Source of the DNA: Glycine soja
Lineage: Eukaryota; Streptophyta; Magnoliopsida; Fabales; Fabaceae
NCBI RefSeq assembly: GCF_004193775.1
Contig: NC_041011.1
Location: 13,448,968-13,512,967, forward strand
Length of the DNA stretch: 64,000 bases
Direction: 5' to 3'
Positions 1 through 12,312 of this stretch are shown in pieces. Position 1 is the stretch's first letter. The number at the start of each line of letters is the position of its first letter. The translations under genes and the position numbers were made by a program. Below the pieces are notes generated by a model. That model saw nothing but the letters and a program-made list of their open reading frames with translations. It was not told where the DNA came from and made no database searches.

Positions 1-800
1 TATGGACTTAGTTAAAAACATAAACATAAATCCTAACCCTAAACCATAATCCTAAAACCTGAACCCTAAACCCTAACCACTAAACCATAAATTCTCAACC
101 CTAAACCCTAACTCCTAAACACTAACCCATAAACCCTAACCCCTAAACCTAACTCATAACCCCTAAACCCTACACCATAAGCCTTAAACCTAACTCCTAA
201 CTCCTAACCTCTAACCCCTAAACCTAAACCCTAAACCCTAAACCCCTAAACCCTACACCCTTAGCTGTAAACATAAAACCTAACCAAAAACCAAAAACCT
301 TAAACCCTAGCCCCTAAACCATAAATCATCAACCCTAAACCCTAACCCCTAAACACTAAGCCCTAAACCTAACTCCTAATCTATAACCCCTAAACCTAAA
401 CCCTAAATCCTAAGCCCTAAACCTAAACACTAAACCCTAAACCCCTAAACTCCAAACCCCACACCCTAAGCCGTAAACCTAAACCTTAACCCAAAACCTT
501 AACACCTAAAACCTAACCCTTAGTCTTAAACCCTAAACCCTAAGCCCTAACCCTAATCCCTAAACCCTAAGCTCTAACCCTAATCTATAACCCTAAACCA
601 TCAACCTCAAATCCTAAAACCAAAACACTAAACCCTAAGCCCTAAACCTAAACTATAACCCTAAACCATCAACCTCAAACCCTAAACCCTAAGCCTTAAA
701 CCTAACCCCTAAACCCTAAGCCCTAAACTAAACTATCACCCTAAACCGTCAACCTCAAATCCTATAACCAAAACACTAAACCCTAAGCCCTAAACCGTTT
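1..800. repeat. Degenerate telomere-like CCCTAAA tract
   Basis: About 800 bp are built from CCCTAAA units and close variants (CCTAAAC, CCATAAA, CCTAAGC) on the plus strand, with no long perfect array. It runs off the left edge of the window. The degeneracy and the genes that follow argue for an interstitial or transposon-borne tract, not a chromosome end. It ends abruptly near 800 and is followed by unique AT-rich sequence and then a broken plant mobile domain gene. A shorter similar tract sits inside the Mutator-like element at about 58.2-58.5 kb, also next to the 3' end of a PMD gene. Confidence 0.9.
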
Positions 801-1172
801 AAATCTATGCAACATCTGATGATGAACCTTATAATTTGAGCAAATAGGTTGGTGGAAAAACTCCAGACTGATGCATGTAATGAAATAAAATTACATTTAG
901 AAGTTGAAATTGGTGTTTGTCATTAGTTAATACCATTACTTATTTTCATTTGTCTACTTTAATTTTTCTTTATAACTTTATTTATTATTCTAGTTTGATG
1001 CGCGACATAAAAATAGTCATTATGGTGTCCGTGATGGTGATTCCATAACAAATAGTCATTGAAAACGAAATTCCATAACAAATTCCATAACAAGTAGTAT
1101 GAGATACCATAAATTAAGTGTGAAATTCAAATTACAAAGATACAACAAAAATTTTAAATAAAGACATCAAAA

Positions 1173-3090
1173 TCAGTCATTATGGTGTCTGTGATGGTGT
1201 GAGGATGTGTCACATGGTCGATCCCACCTTCGGGCTTGACGATCTGGATTTCTTCTTGCGCGCTGTCTCCGCCCTTGTTGCTCAGCCTCAGCAGAAAACT
1301 CGTGACGCAAATCAACACCTAATGAGTCACTCATATCAGGTATTGCTCCGGGTACATTCCATTGCGGAGTTAATGGGGCATTAGGTGTTGTCATTGGGGC
1401 ATCATGTTGCTGCGAAGAGGTCATGGTCGGCCATGAAAAATGAGGATGTGTTTCCGCAACACCACCAAACGAATGTTCGCTTGCAGACATATCAGTGTCA
1501 TGACCTTCGAAAGGATACTGATACATCTGCGAATGATACTGAGAAAATGTTGGTGGCGTGTAATACATTCCATGGCCACGCTGCTCCATTTGTTGGGAAA
1601 AATCTTCCGCTTGAACAATCTCCCTTCGTCTGTCAAAACTTTGAGTTTCAACACTTGACTGAAGCATGTGAAACTATTGTGGGGGAAATCGACGCTCTGA
1701 TGCTGGACCATGTGCCACAGGCTCGGTGATCCTCTCTTGCTCATCGGATAAAATCATTATCTTCTCCACATAAGGCACGAGATCATCAACTGTCCATGTG
1801 TTCCGCCCTTGTGTTGACACCATATACTGCAATGTCTCTGCAACTTCACCCTGCAATTATTAGGGTCAGGAAATTAATGTTGATGCTTTAAAAAATAAAT
1901 TGAAGTTAATTATTTAAAAAGAAATAAATACCAATGTAGTTGTGTTTGCATTGTTTGGGTCGACAAACATCTTTGTTTTTCGCCTATACCAGACCATGTA
2001 ATCGAAGTTAAAACTCAATAGGTTCTCCTGTTGAGGATAAATGTCGACCCTAAACTCAGCTCGATTATTCCACTGACTGATCATTGGGGCCAACAGCTAG
2101 AACTAATTTTCATCTTGTTTGCCTTTCAGCGTTAGCCCATGGATATTCTGTGGTTGCGAAGGAGACTCCAGAATAGGTTGTTGCATTCCAAATTGTCACA
2201 ACACTCTATCGGGTTGGTGTCACTCTACAACATGGAAACAAATGAGTGGCACCACTGCGTACCACGCCACACTACCAACCAAACAAATGCGAGGCAACAT
2301 CGACATAACAGTTGTTGTGTAAGGGTCCCACAGAAACTGCATACAATAACACAATTGTTAATTTTGACTTAAACATGACATTTTATTTATTATTTAACGA
2401 ATACATAATGATCTTCTTACCTCATGTCGTTTCATGATATCCAATTTGCGACGAAAAACTATTAGATCATCATTGCCAATATGTTGCTTATGAATCTAAG
2501 GATCCGTGCACGGGTAAATCTTTGTAATTATTCTACGTTACCGTCATGGATATTTATTTGTGAAAAATGGTAAGCCAGCCAACTTAATTTGACCACACTG
2601 CCTTGAAGTTCACCTTCCTGTGGTCTGACTCCCAACAATTCTTCACACAATTCAACCCAATCAAGATTAGTCTGACCAATTAATGATGCCCCATCAACAC
2701 GCAGACCTAATAATACTGAGACGTCTTGAAGAGTAATCGTACACTCTCCACATCTCATGTGAAACATATGTGTTTCGGGCCTCTATCTTTCCATCAAGGC
2801 TGTAATTAGTGACGAATTTATTTTTAGGTAGTTCATCTTCATTATCCAATAAAATTCAGATTGTCGAAGTAGATGAATAATTTCCTCTGGTATTTCTTCT
2901 TGTCCTTGATAGATGGGGACAACTCATCTGATGTGTAATTTTCTGTTTGGTTCCCCATTCCAAACATGTTCTGAAACATGCTTAGTTTGTATCCATAAAA
3001 CGTCTCTATATATTGGACCAGACATAATGTGTATACTAGATGAACATGACGAAGAAGATGTCATTGATACTGTAAAATAAAATATAATAC
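1173..3090 (-). pseudogene. Broken plant mobile domain (PMD / MAIN-like) gene
   Basis: Several minus-strand pieces together resemble PMD proteins, the family that includes Arabidopsis MAIN and MAIL1 and is often carried by transposons. The clearest piece is 2767-2528, with [22 protein letters not shown] followed by [11 protein letters not shown], the typical PMD core. An N-terminal piece at about 3060-2940 reads SEHVWNGEP. The C-terminal part (1856-1173) is rich in Q, P and H and ends in an Arg-rich RRQRARRNPDRQARRWDRP tail before a His cluster. Stops and frame changes separate the pieces, some of which may be introns, so a working protein looks unlikely. The telomere-like tract lies just beyond its 3' end. 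Family call is fairly sure; exact ends are not. Confidence 0.7.
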
Positions 3091-4136
3091 AAAAAATTGA
3101 CAACAAAAATTTTACATTGAAAAAAATAACTACACTTACAAAAAATCAATTAAATATAAATACAACATAATTAAAATCTGAATAAATAACAAAATACATC
3201 AATTTGAACAAATAACAAAATTAAAAATAACAATACGTACACAAATTTAAATAAATGCTCTAAAATTACTCGACAAGTTTGAAACAGTCATATATATATA
3301 TATATATATATATTGGTAAATTATATTTTTAAAAATTTGTATATATTTATTAAACCAATAAAAAATACATAAAACTCATAAAAAATAAAATTAGATTAAA
3401 TTGATATGTATTGATAATGTAAAGAATTTTTACACCATTGACCAATTATAAAATGGGACATCTTTGAAAAGTTTGAATATTATTACAATTCATGGTATGT
3501 CATATGTGTGTTTTTATTATAATTAGAATAAGGCTCAAATATATTTTTTTTCTCCTAAAAGTTTAAATTTCATCCTGCAAATTTATTTTTTCTATTTTTT
3601 TGTCCTCCTAAAATTTTATCTTTTTTTTTTCGAAACAAAATTCGATTGTATCTAAAGTTTTTATTGACAGTACATCCGAATTAAACTCAAAAAGTTATAG
3701 ATGCCCATAAATGTTCTCTTTGAATAATCATTGCTAGTGAAGTGTCCGTAGTAGTTCGAGAGTTGTATTCTAACTTTAAGGATCCAAACAAAAGGTGACA
3801 GATCCCGCGCCACCTTGGGATTGTGGATAAATAATAATGCAAACTCTTTAAAATCTTTCGCCTATCACCACCCTTCGTAATCACGTTCTCTCTTGATACT
3901 CTCTGTCCCATTCACCCCACCCAATCCTACCACACATCTGTCTCCTCCTCTTGTTTTCTTGTTTCCTTATTCATTCCGTTTTTTTTTTTTATCCCTACAA
4001 ATTTAATACGATACTAAGCATTTATAACACTCAAATACTATTCAACCAATTGAGGCTGATCCCGTGGTTCCCTCCATCATGCTCAATCTACATTAACTCG
4101 TTCATTATAGCATTAGTTATTACTATACTATACTAT
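3091..4136. other. AT-rich intergenic stretch upstream of the transporter gene
   Basis: No coding sequence is supported here. It contains a short TA microsatellite at about 3291-3312 and several T-rich runs. The last few hundred bases before 4137 should hold the promoter of the downstream amino-acid transporter gene, but I could not single out a convincing TATA box. Confidence 0.6.
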
Positions 4137-4161
4137 TCCTCTCTCTCTCTCTCTCTCTCTC
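4137..4161 (+). promoter_or_regulatory. CT/GA microsatellite in the 5' UTR of the transporter gene
   Basis: A run of about 12 CT dinucleotides lies roughly 30 bases upstream of the ATG at 4190. Pyrimidine-rich CT tracts are common in plant core promoters and 5' UTRs, and GAGA-binding BPC proteins can bind them. A regulatory role here is inference; the repeat itself is seen directly. Confidence 0.5.
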
Positions 4162-4189
4162 GGCATACTACATACTGTTGCAAAACAAT

Positions 4190-7100
4190 ATGGTTCGTAA
4201 CGACAGCAGCAACAAAGAGAAGGAGAAAAACCTCGATGATCAGCCTTTGTTCGATCTGAACTACGATGGCGACGAGGAAGATGCCGTCGTCGACGAAGAA
4301 CAGCAGGAGATTGAAGGTGTGAAGTACCAGAGTGAGAGTAGTAGTGATGGCGACGACGACGATGGTGGTGGTAGGCATGCTGCGAATGGGAGAGCACAGC
4401 CTGACTCTTTCTCTTCTCAGCAATGGCCTCAGAGTTACAAGTATATATATAATCATCCTCTTCACCATTTCCTTATTATATCATTTTAGCAATAATTCGA
4501 ATCAATTTGATCTTTGAAGTAATAAGAAACCTACTCAAGTGGTCCTAGAACTAGAAGTATTAAAAACAATGCTGAATAATTTCTTGAATATTGTTGAATA
4601 TTTTATCCTTCAAATTTGTCCATGAACTTTAGGGACTAAATAAAAGAATATTCAATACTAAAAGAATACATGAAATTTTTTTGTAATATTGAGTTTGAGG
4701 ATGAGCCCTGACTCAACAGTAAAGCCTTGGTGACCAATTGGTCATGGGTTTGCTTCTTTGCGTATGTAAGGATAAGACTGCATGCAATGACTCTACCCAT
4801 ACCTTCGCATAGCGAGGAGTTTCCGGCAACGAGGGTAGGTTAGTTTTTTTTTTTCTTAAGAAAGAAGGTAATATTGGAGGACGAAACTTGTGGTTTATTC
4901 AATTTGAATATGTTGACTCTGTTTCTGTCACTCGTGATGTCATGATTTCTATTTTCTGCTCCTCTTGTTGTGTACGTTAATTTAAAGGGCCCATTTCAAA
5001 CCAAATTCATAGCACAATCCTTAGTTATGATTTTATTATTGCAGTGTTAGTAGGGGTGTCCGTATCTAGCTTCTTCAGATTTCAGTTATTTTATTTTATT
5101 TTATTTTTGCTTGATTATTCTTATGTGGCAATTCCAGAAAATATTGTATATTTTGGGACTACAACGTGTCCATGGTTTCCACCAATTTCAACTCGACACA
5201 TAATCAAATTTTATTAACCTTTTCTTGTAAATTAAAAAACTCAGCTGTGTCAGGTGGAAATTGGCTAGAACCATAGACACATGATGATTCTAGACCATAA
5301 AATAATTTCTTGTGGCAAAACCTTACATCAAATTTATAATAGTTAGTGATTTTTATTACAATTTCCACGAGTGAGGCTGATTTTTATTACATCCAACTGC
5401 TTAAACTACTTTGGTAGTATTGTTTTATCTGGTTTACTGCTGTGCTTTCTTTTTCATAGTAACCTTAATGAGCTCAGATACTCTTCTCTTATTGTTTTTC
5501 CTCATTCCCTTTCTTATGGCAGAGAGACTACAGATTCTTACACAATAGCTGCTGCTCCAAATTTTGAGTCAGTTCTGCGGGGGCCGAGTTTTATATATTC
5601 TAGTTTTGACAATCGTTCAAAGAGTAACTTAGACATCGATGGAAAGACACCTTTTCTGTCTGCTCCAGAAGGCATTAGACAATCAACTTGGTGGGAGAAA
5701 GCCTCAGTAGAACGGCTTGTTTCCGGAGAATTGCCTATTGGATATGGATGCAGCTTCACTCAAACAATTTTCAATGGTACTATGTTATTTGGTTGCCATC
5801 TGTTACCATGCTCGTGAACATTTAATTTGTTAAGTGCATTCTGTTCTGTATATACATTGTAAATTCAGTTGATGGAAAACAATTCTCCAATTAGGCAATA
5901 TATATCTTATTTTTTTGGACAGTGGAACTTTTAAACATGCATATGTACTAATGAAGGTCAGGGCAACATATATTGCTTTAAAATGTGTGTAGTGTAAAAA
6001 ACGGGGATTACTATTATATGTAATTTAATGCAGTCTTTCTTACTGCTTAATAATGTAAGGGATTGAGTGTATGCATGGATTGGCTTATTTTATAATCAAA
6101 ATCTCTTGTAACCTATGGCTTACAGAGATGGTTTATCGAAAAATGAAAAAAGAAGAAGCTATTTGTTAACATAAAAAATAAATGTTATTACATATTTGAT
6201 AAAACATGCTATGAGAGCTTGATTCTTTTGTCTGGAAATTTTGTTAACTGGTTTATGGAGTTTTATTCTATCTGATAGATCCACTCCCCTTATGAAAGTT
6301 TCTTTTTTTCCTTTTGTCTGCAAATGTCTGAGTCTGACCCTACTTCCCAAATTTCTTTTTCTACCTTGGCAGGCATTAATGTGATAGCTGGAGTTGGCCT
6401 TCTATCTACACCATTTACAGTAAATCAAGCTGGGTGGATGAGCTTGGCAGTGATGCTTCTTTTTGCAGTTATGTGTTGTTACACAGCCACCCTTCTGAGA
6501 TACTGCTTTGAAAGCAGAGAAGGAATCATTACCTACCCAGATGTAGGAGAAGCTGCATTTGGAAGATATGGCCGTATTGCTGTATCGGTGAGTTAATTTA
6601 TTTCCTTGTTTAAATTAATAGAAAATTGTTGTGCAATGCTTGTTACGACGAATGAAGTATTAATTGGTTCTTGCCAAATGATCATTCTGATTTTGTTCTA
6701 TTAGCATGGTCTTAGATGGTTTTGGTTCATTTTGAGATTTTGACCTTTGATCTTTATATGTATTAGGGCTCTTGCAAATTAGACCATAGCATGATTTATT
6801 TCTGTTGTTTAATCTAAATCCACATCATAGTAGTAAGAAAGAATGCTTGAGATATAATGATTTTTGTCTATGAACAACTTTGATGTTTTACTAAGCTATG
6901 TTTACTTTGTTGCAGATAATTTTGTACACTGAATTATATGTAAGTACGAAGTGCTCTACCCGTTTCATTTGAAAACACCTGCATTTTGTTGTTCCGCACC
7001 AACGTATAAGCTCTCTTCTAATGGTTGCAGTCATATTGTGTGGAATTCATCACCTTGGAAGGAGATAACCTCACTAGTCTGTTTCCTGGTACATCCTTAG

Positions 7101-10100
7101 ATTTGGGTGGTTTCAAGTTAGACTCTATGCATATGTTTGGAGTTTTGACAGCACTTATTATTCTCCCAACGGTTTGGCTGAAGGATCTTCGTATAATCTC
7201 TTATCTATCAGGTGCTTCAAAGTCTAAAAAATATTCCTTTTGCTTTCAAAATTTTCTACCTAACATGTCCTTATTGTAACTTGTGTTGTGATCTGCAGGT
7301 GGAGGGGTTGTTGCAACAATTTTGATTATGATTTGCGTGTTTTGTGTTGGGACAATAGACAGTGTTGGATTCCATCACACGGGTCAATTGGTAAAATGGA
7401 ATGGCATTCCATTTGCTATTGGTGTCTATGGATTTTGCTTTGCAGGACATTCGGTTTTCCCAAATATTTACCAGTCTATGGCTGACAAGAAACAATTTAC
7501 CAAAGCACTAATAATATGGTATAATAGCTAAGAACTTATCTGTCACTGACAAAACAAGGCATATTTGATTTTTTTACTTTTTTATTTTCTGATTCATCGA
7601 CTCATTTCTTTGTGTACAGTTTTGTTTTGTGTGTTTTGATATATGGAGGCACTGCAAGCATGGGATATCTCATGTTTGGTGATGGCACTTTGTCTCAGAT
7701 AACATTGAATATGCCACCAGGCGCATTTGCTTCCAAAGTTGCATTGTGGACAACTGTGAGTTTTGAGATTTTTTGGGTCTCTTAGCACTATTTTTTTATT
7801 TTTGTAGTTTCATTATAGTGACCAATAACTTTTTTTTTTACCCCTGATTTTATGTTTTGTGTTCTTTTTTCAGGTTATTAATCCATTGACTAAATATCCT
7901 TTTTGCCAAAACTACTTGGCTTATGAAAGTTTTAAAATTTGTCATGGTTTGATAAAATGTAGCAATCCTTTTAGTTTAGCTTTCCTTAATAGTAACAAAT
8001 ATGCTTTGTTGATGAACCCACTGGCAAGGAGTCTAGAGGAGTTGCTGCCAGATAGAATTTCATCTTCATATTGGTGCTTCATGCTTCTTAGAACAACACT
8101 TGTTGCATCTACAGTTTGTGTTGCCTTTCTAGTTCCCTTTTTTGGTAAGTTTGAGACTTTATATTTGTTAGTGCATTAATTTTAATGTCACCTCCAATTA
8201 GTTGAGGCCACTTAAGAAAATGATAGAACTTCAGTAGCTTTCTGTCCATATATTCGGATAATTCATATGTCCTTTTTCATTCTTGTTTACGTAGAGTTTC
8301 AAGTCAAAAGATAAGGTGCATGCATAATGAGAATTGAATTTTTATCATTAAGGTTTATGTGGCTTAAATGTAAAATGAAAGATTGCATTTTATTAGATGA
8401 AACTTATTTGAATGGATGCATTGAAAGTTATTTTTGTTTCAACTTTCAAGAGAACTTATTTATTATAGTTGATGGCAATCTTCACGGTAAATAGAGAAGA
8501 GAATTAGTGGAGAAGAAACACATGAAGAGAGGGTGTGTGAGAAGAGAGATTGTGAAACAAAGTTACTTTGTTGAGAGAAAAGTGTCTTTGTGTGAGAGTG
8601 TTATTATTTCTTGTAACTATTGAGTGAGATACTTGGGTTTGTAGAGTAATACACTATTTGAGACGAATTACAATCTTGTAATCATTTTTGTGATAGTAAA
8701 ATACTTTTGAGACAGTTTTGTGGACGTAGGTAAGAGATGTCGAACCGCATTAAATTCTTGTGTTTATTATTATTTATTTTTCTTAATCTTTGTTGTATTC
8801 TCACAATTCTTATATGTTGTATTCTTCACCCTTTTTGTTTTGTTATATTTTGTTTCTCAACCACAGTCAAGAAGCAAACTGCGATGAAGTTTGCTTTTCA
8901 CAGATTTGAAACCAAAACAGTCAACTTTGTTAAACTGGCCCAAAACCTGTTAGTTTGACTTGATTAAATTTAACAACAATCAGGACCTTTTCTTACTGGG
9001 TGAGGTCTTCCATGAATCAAACAAATACTATTATGCTCTCAAAAATAATTCTTCATACAAGTCATTTAGACCTGACTTGTTAATTACTACTTACTAGTGA
9101 TCTCAATTAGAATGTTTTATTGGTTTTCCTCTATTTATAATACTTTAGCTAACCTCCACTTATCACCTTTTCCAACTGGTCTTCTCTCATTTCCAAATCA
9201 TCTTAGCTGCAATTCCACTCTTACTTTCTCTGAATTACATTTGTTAGAGCAACACTTATGCTCTTGTGGGAACTTAATCGTCCAACATTTATAAACCGTT
9301 CCTATTCTTATGGCTGGTGCCTGGTGGTAAAATCTTACTTTTAGCTGAAGTTGTTTGACAAAAATCAAACTTGTTAATAGAGAAGAAAAAGGAAAGAACA
9401 ACAAATAAGTATAACTGTAAAAGGAATTGTATTATTCAGTATACTCTCCACAAATCAATGTGGTTGGGAGAAAGAAGATGAGTTACAAACTTGGTATTAG
9501 AGAAGGCCATGTACTCTCCCCAAAACCAGTCCAATTCTTACCAAATCCACCGCCCCCCCCCCCCCCCCCTCTCCCTCCTGTATAACATTCTATATTTAAT
9601 TTTAAAACTAATGATAATTTCATTATAATTTCAGGGCTTGTGATGGCTTTAATTGGTTCTCTCTTTAGTATACTTGTGGTAAGAAATGCATTTGACTCTC
9701 TCTCTGTATGTGTATGTGTCTTCATCAACATATATGCTATTTATATTATTACAGTAGCTTAATCTTTGGGTAAGAAATTAGGAAGTCATAATTTTTTTAA
9801 GATTGTTTGGAGGGACCCAATTATTGATTGTAACTTCGAACCATGCATGCACATGCCTTAGACAGATAGACAAAAGGCTAAAATACCTCTTCTGTTCTAT
9901 AGGACATGGAATTTCATTGGTTGGTAAAGAAAAATCTTTTTTTTTCTTAATGATGACATATCCTGCGTTAATTTGGTTTATGATCTTCACCTTCCTGCTA
10001 TTATTTAGTATATAACTTGGATTTACAGATGTGGATAGAATAGGAAAGATGGAGAAATAATATCACTTTCTTGTGCTTTCTTTGACTTCACATTTTTTCT

Positions 10101-10873
10101 TAATATTCGTGCATGAAAAATTACTTGTATGTTGTATCATATCAAAGTTAAAAGTTCCATACCATACATTCAAGAATTCAACTGCTTGTAGCATTGTGAC
10201 AGAGCAAGATCTGCGCCTGTGGCATACTTTTATCTGAATTTCTGTTTATTGCATACTGACAAATAGACATGGTCTCTCAAAACTTTTGGGGAGGACATGT
10301 CAAGCTTCACTTGATTTCTTTTTGAAGTCTATAACTTGCATTTATCTTTTCATAATGCTTGCTAGCATCAACATGACATGAGCTAGATTCGTCTATGGTT
10401 CGTTGTGCTTTACCTTACTGTTATTGATTCAGTTTCTTGTAAGGAATTAAAATGAAACCGCTATCTAATTTGAAGAATTCTGTTTCTTTCAGTCAGCGAT
10501 AATGCCAAGTTTATGTTTTCTGAAAATTATTGGGAAAAAAGCTACAAAGACACAGGTAACAGTACTGCCTATCTTGTATTTTTCATTTCCTGTAGATGAC
10601 AAAAAATCTTTCTAGTCTAGAGTATAATTTCAGACTTGATGTTAATAGTAATACTGTGCCTTTAGTTACTATATCCAGCAACACTGAGCTATATTTAGCA
10701 AATGAAATTTGCATTATTACATTTTACATGCAATAGTTTCTTTAATCAGCAGCTGAATTACATTCAACACAATAGTCGACACTTCATGCACCATTTCCTC
10801 ATATGCTTCAAATGTTTTCCTGTCATATTCATCACATTTTTTGCAGGAGAGGAGATCACCCTAGCCCTAACCC

Positions 10874-10933
<60 letters not shown>

Positions 10934-11211
10934 TTTTTTCAAATTTAATTTTAAAGTCTTGTTTTTTCTTTCAGCCATAAACTGCGAACTGCATATTTTG
11001 TACCAAACGCCACATATAATTGAATGACAATTATAGAATAATAATGCAATATAATCCCTCAATTAGTTTTCCTATTCCTTCTATTTTACTCAACTTCTCT
11101 TTTTCCTAATAACATCAGGTTGCACTCAGTGTTGCAATTGCTGCATTCGGAGTCATTTGTGGAATCCTTGGAACATATTCCTCTCTGTTGAGTATTGCGG
11201 ATAGTTACTGA
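4190..11211 (+). CDS. AVT1: AVT1-type vacuolar amino-acid transporter (12 exons)
   Basis: Exons assembled by splice signals and frame: 4190-4440, 5523-5776, 6373-6587, 6916-6939, 7031-7211, 7299-7518, 7620-7755, 7874-7893, 7999-8144, 9635-9678, 10493-10555, 11119-11211. They total 1647 nt, or 548 residues plus TGA, normal for plant AVT1. The first ~165 residues are acidic, soluble and low-complexity. The Aa_trans (AAAP) core starts near residue 169 with [15 protein letters not shown] and ends at the C-terminus with [16 protein letters not shown], with about ten hydrophobic segments. The family moves neutral amino acids across the tonoplast using the proton gradient. The ATG at 4190 opens the acidic N-terminus. 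All junctions are GT-AG except the short 105-nt intron 7894-7998, which has U12 signals. Introns carry a SINE, a MITE and an LTR remnant. The nearest Arabidopsis paralogue is not certain. Confidence 0.92.
4692..4867 (+). mobile_element. tRNA-derived SINE (Au-like) in intron 1 of the transporter
   Basis: The block starts GAGTTTGAGGATGAGCCCTG, has A-box-like and B-box-like (GGTCATGGGTTTGC) Pol III promoter motifs, then a body with CTTTGCGTATGTAAGG and CGCATAGCGAGGAG, and ends in a T-rich tail. This layout matches the plant Au SINE family as I remember it. The 9-base GTAATATTG occurs at 4683-4691 and again at 4868-4876, which fits a target-site duplication. It lies in the sense direction. Confidence 0.72.
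5136..5320. mobile_element. MITE-like imperfect hairpin in intron 1 of the transporter
   Basis: The arm around CGTGTCCATGGTTTCCACCAATTT (about 5165-5190) pairs imperfectly with the reverse complement of GGAAATTGGCTAGAACCATAGACACATG (about 5257-5285), and the similarity extends outward on both sides. A non-autonomous DNA transposon is the simplest reading. I saw no clear target duplication. Confidence 0.5.
7894..7998 (+). other. Putative U12-type AT-AA intron in the transporter gene
   Basis: The intron opens with ATATCCTTTTT, a textbook U12 5' splice site, and carries TTCCTTAAT at 7982-7990, a perfect U12 branch motif about 10 nt from the 3' end. Removing exactly 105 nt restores the conserved family sequence [21 protein letters not shown] is repeated at both edges, so the junction can be drawn in several registers. 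The register that starts with AT ends in AA, while ending at AC (7996) would shift the frame and meet a stop within a few codons. The intron has no in-frame stop, so retention would add 35 residues. Confidence 0.72.
8450..8880 (+). mobile_element. Copia-like LTR remnant in intron 9 of the transporter
   Basis: The stretch from GAGAAGAGAATTAGTGGAG to the TTTGTGGACGTAGGTAAGAG motif and the following ATTCTTGTG resembles the U3-R-U5 end of plant Ty1/copia LTRs. I saw no primer-binding site, internal coding region or second LTR, so it would be a solo or truncated LTR. Its limits are not certain. Confidence 0.4.
9553..9569 (+). repeat. Poly-C run in intron 9
   Basis: Seventeen consecutive C bases, just upstream of the exon at 9635. 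The length should be treated with caution because homopolymers are often miscounted. Confidence 0.9.
10877..10930. repeat. TA microsatellite in intron 11
   Basis: About 27 uninterrupted TA dinucleotides in the last intron of the transporter gene. Confidence 0.95.
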
Positions 11212-11617
11212 GACCTTATAGCCTTTCTGCACTGGAAGGTTATGATGGAGAGTTAACCTAGTGGCCAATGTTTCTGCATGGAGAGTACAACTTTGGATTA
11301 TTGTGGTGACAAGTTAATTTAGTTATATATGAGAACTCATGTATTTATGAATTTAATAAAGTAATTATTAAATAAGATTTAATAAGTTAAAACTTAATGA
11401 AGATATTCAGCGAGACTTAGTAATTAAAACTAGATACAGTTGAATTGCTTATATGTGTAGGGGAAACATAAATTTACCTGGATGTAATCTTTTGCATTGT
11501 GCTAAAAATATTCCAAATGCTTTTTTGAAACTGAAAAATAGTTGGAGTTAAAATAGTAGTTTCAAATTTTAAAAAAAATATTATTTGATATATAAGTTTT
11601 TATAGTTGGAGTTAAAA
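11212..11617. other. 3' UTR and AT-rich intergenic sequence
   Basis: Follows the transporter stop codon. AATAAA-like hexamers occur near 11355 and are candidate polyadenylation signals. Nothing coding is supported. Confidence 0.5.
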
Positions 11618-12055
11618 TAGTAATATACCTCTTTTTCATATTATTACCTAAATTATTTATATATTTATTTTAGTATCTGAAATTTGAAATTTTTTATTTT
11701 TGATACTTGTCGTTAGTCTCACTTGATTGAGTGATAACATGATAAACAAGATGTTATATCATATAAAAATTTAAATATATTTTTTATATTTATAATATAT
11801 ATCTTTTTCATATTATTATCTAAATTATATTTTTATTTTATTTTAGTATCCAACATTTGACTTTTTTTGTTTTTGATATTTATTGTTAGTCTCACTTTGA
11901 CAATAATGATATAATATTTTTTTTGTCACATCATGACCGAATGAAATGAGACTAATAACAATCGACAAATACCTAAAACAAAAAAAAATCAAATGTCAAT
12001 TACCAAAATAAAAAAATAATTTAGGTAATAATATTAAAAAAAAGTATATTACAAG
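11618..12055. mobile_element. Foldback element with two direct and one inverted AT-rich module
   Basis: A module reading TTTTTCATATTATTACCTAA through TTTTGATACTTGTCGTTAGTCTCA occurs at about 11628-11725 and again at about 11805-11895. A third copy lies inverted at about 11945-12055. The outer two copies form terminal inverted repeats, as in MITE or foldback transposons. No coding capacity. Confidence 0.6.
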
Positions 12056-12307
12056 TGTAAACAAATATTCAAGACATATATATATATATAAATTACATTA
12101 GATTTTCCCCTCTAATAAAAGCACATTAATTTTTCAATAATATCTAATTTCAATTATAACGAAAATATCAAATTATTAATTTTAATGTTTTCTATTTTAA
12201 ATATAATTTGTCTTTCAAAATAATATAAAATCTTTCTCATACATAATTTTTTATTCATGTATCACTTGACATCAAATTTGATTCAAATATCTATGATATA
12301 TGATTAA

Positions 12308-12312
12308 AATGT
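12308..12312. repeat. Left target-site duplication AATGT of the copia element
   Basis: AATGT directly precedes the TGTCG start of the LTR and is repeated exactly after the CTAACA end at 14846-14850. Confidence 0.75.

Noticed and set aside
1..800. True chromosome-end telomere
   Set aside because: Units are highly degenerate with no long perfect array, and genes and transposons follow immediately; the same type of sequence occurs inside a transposon at 58 kb.
7874..8144. One continuous 271-nt exon in the transporter
   Set aside because: Possible because the frame stays open, but the family has PLTKYALLMN without the 35-residue insert, and U12 splice signals mark its edges; kept as a retention isoform only.
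10702..11062. Open frames over the TA microsatellite
   Set aside because: Protein is a run of alternating Tyr and Ile produced by the dinucleotide repeat.
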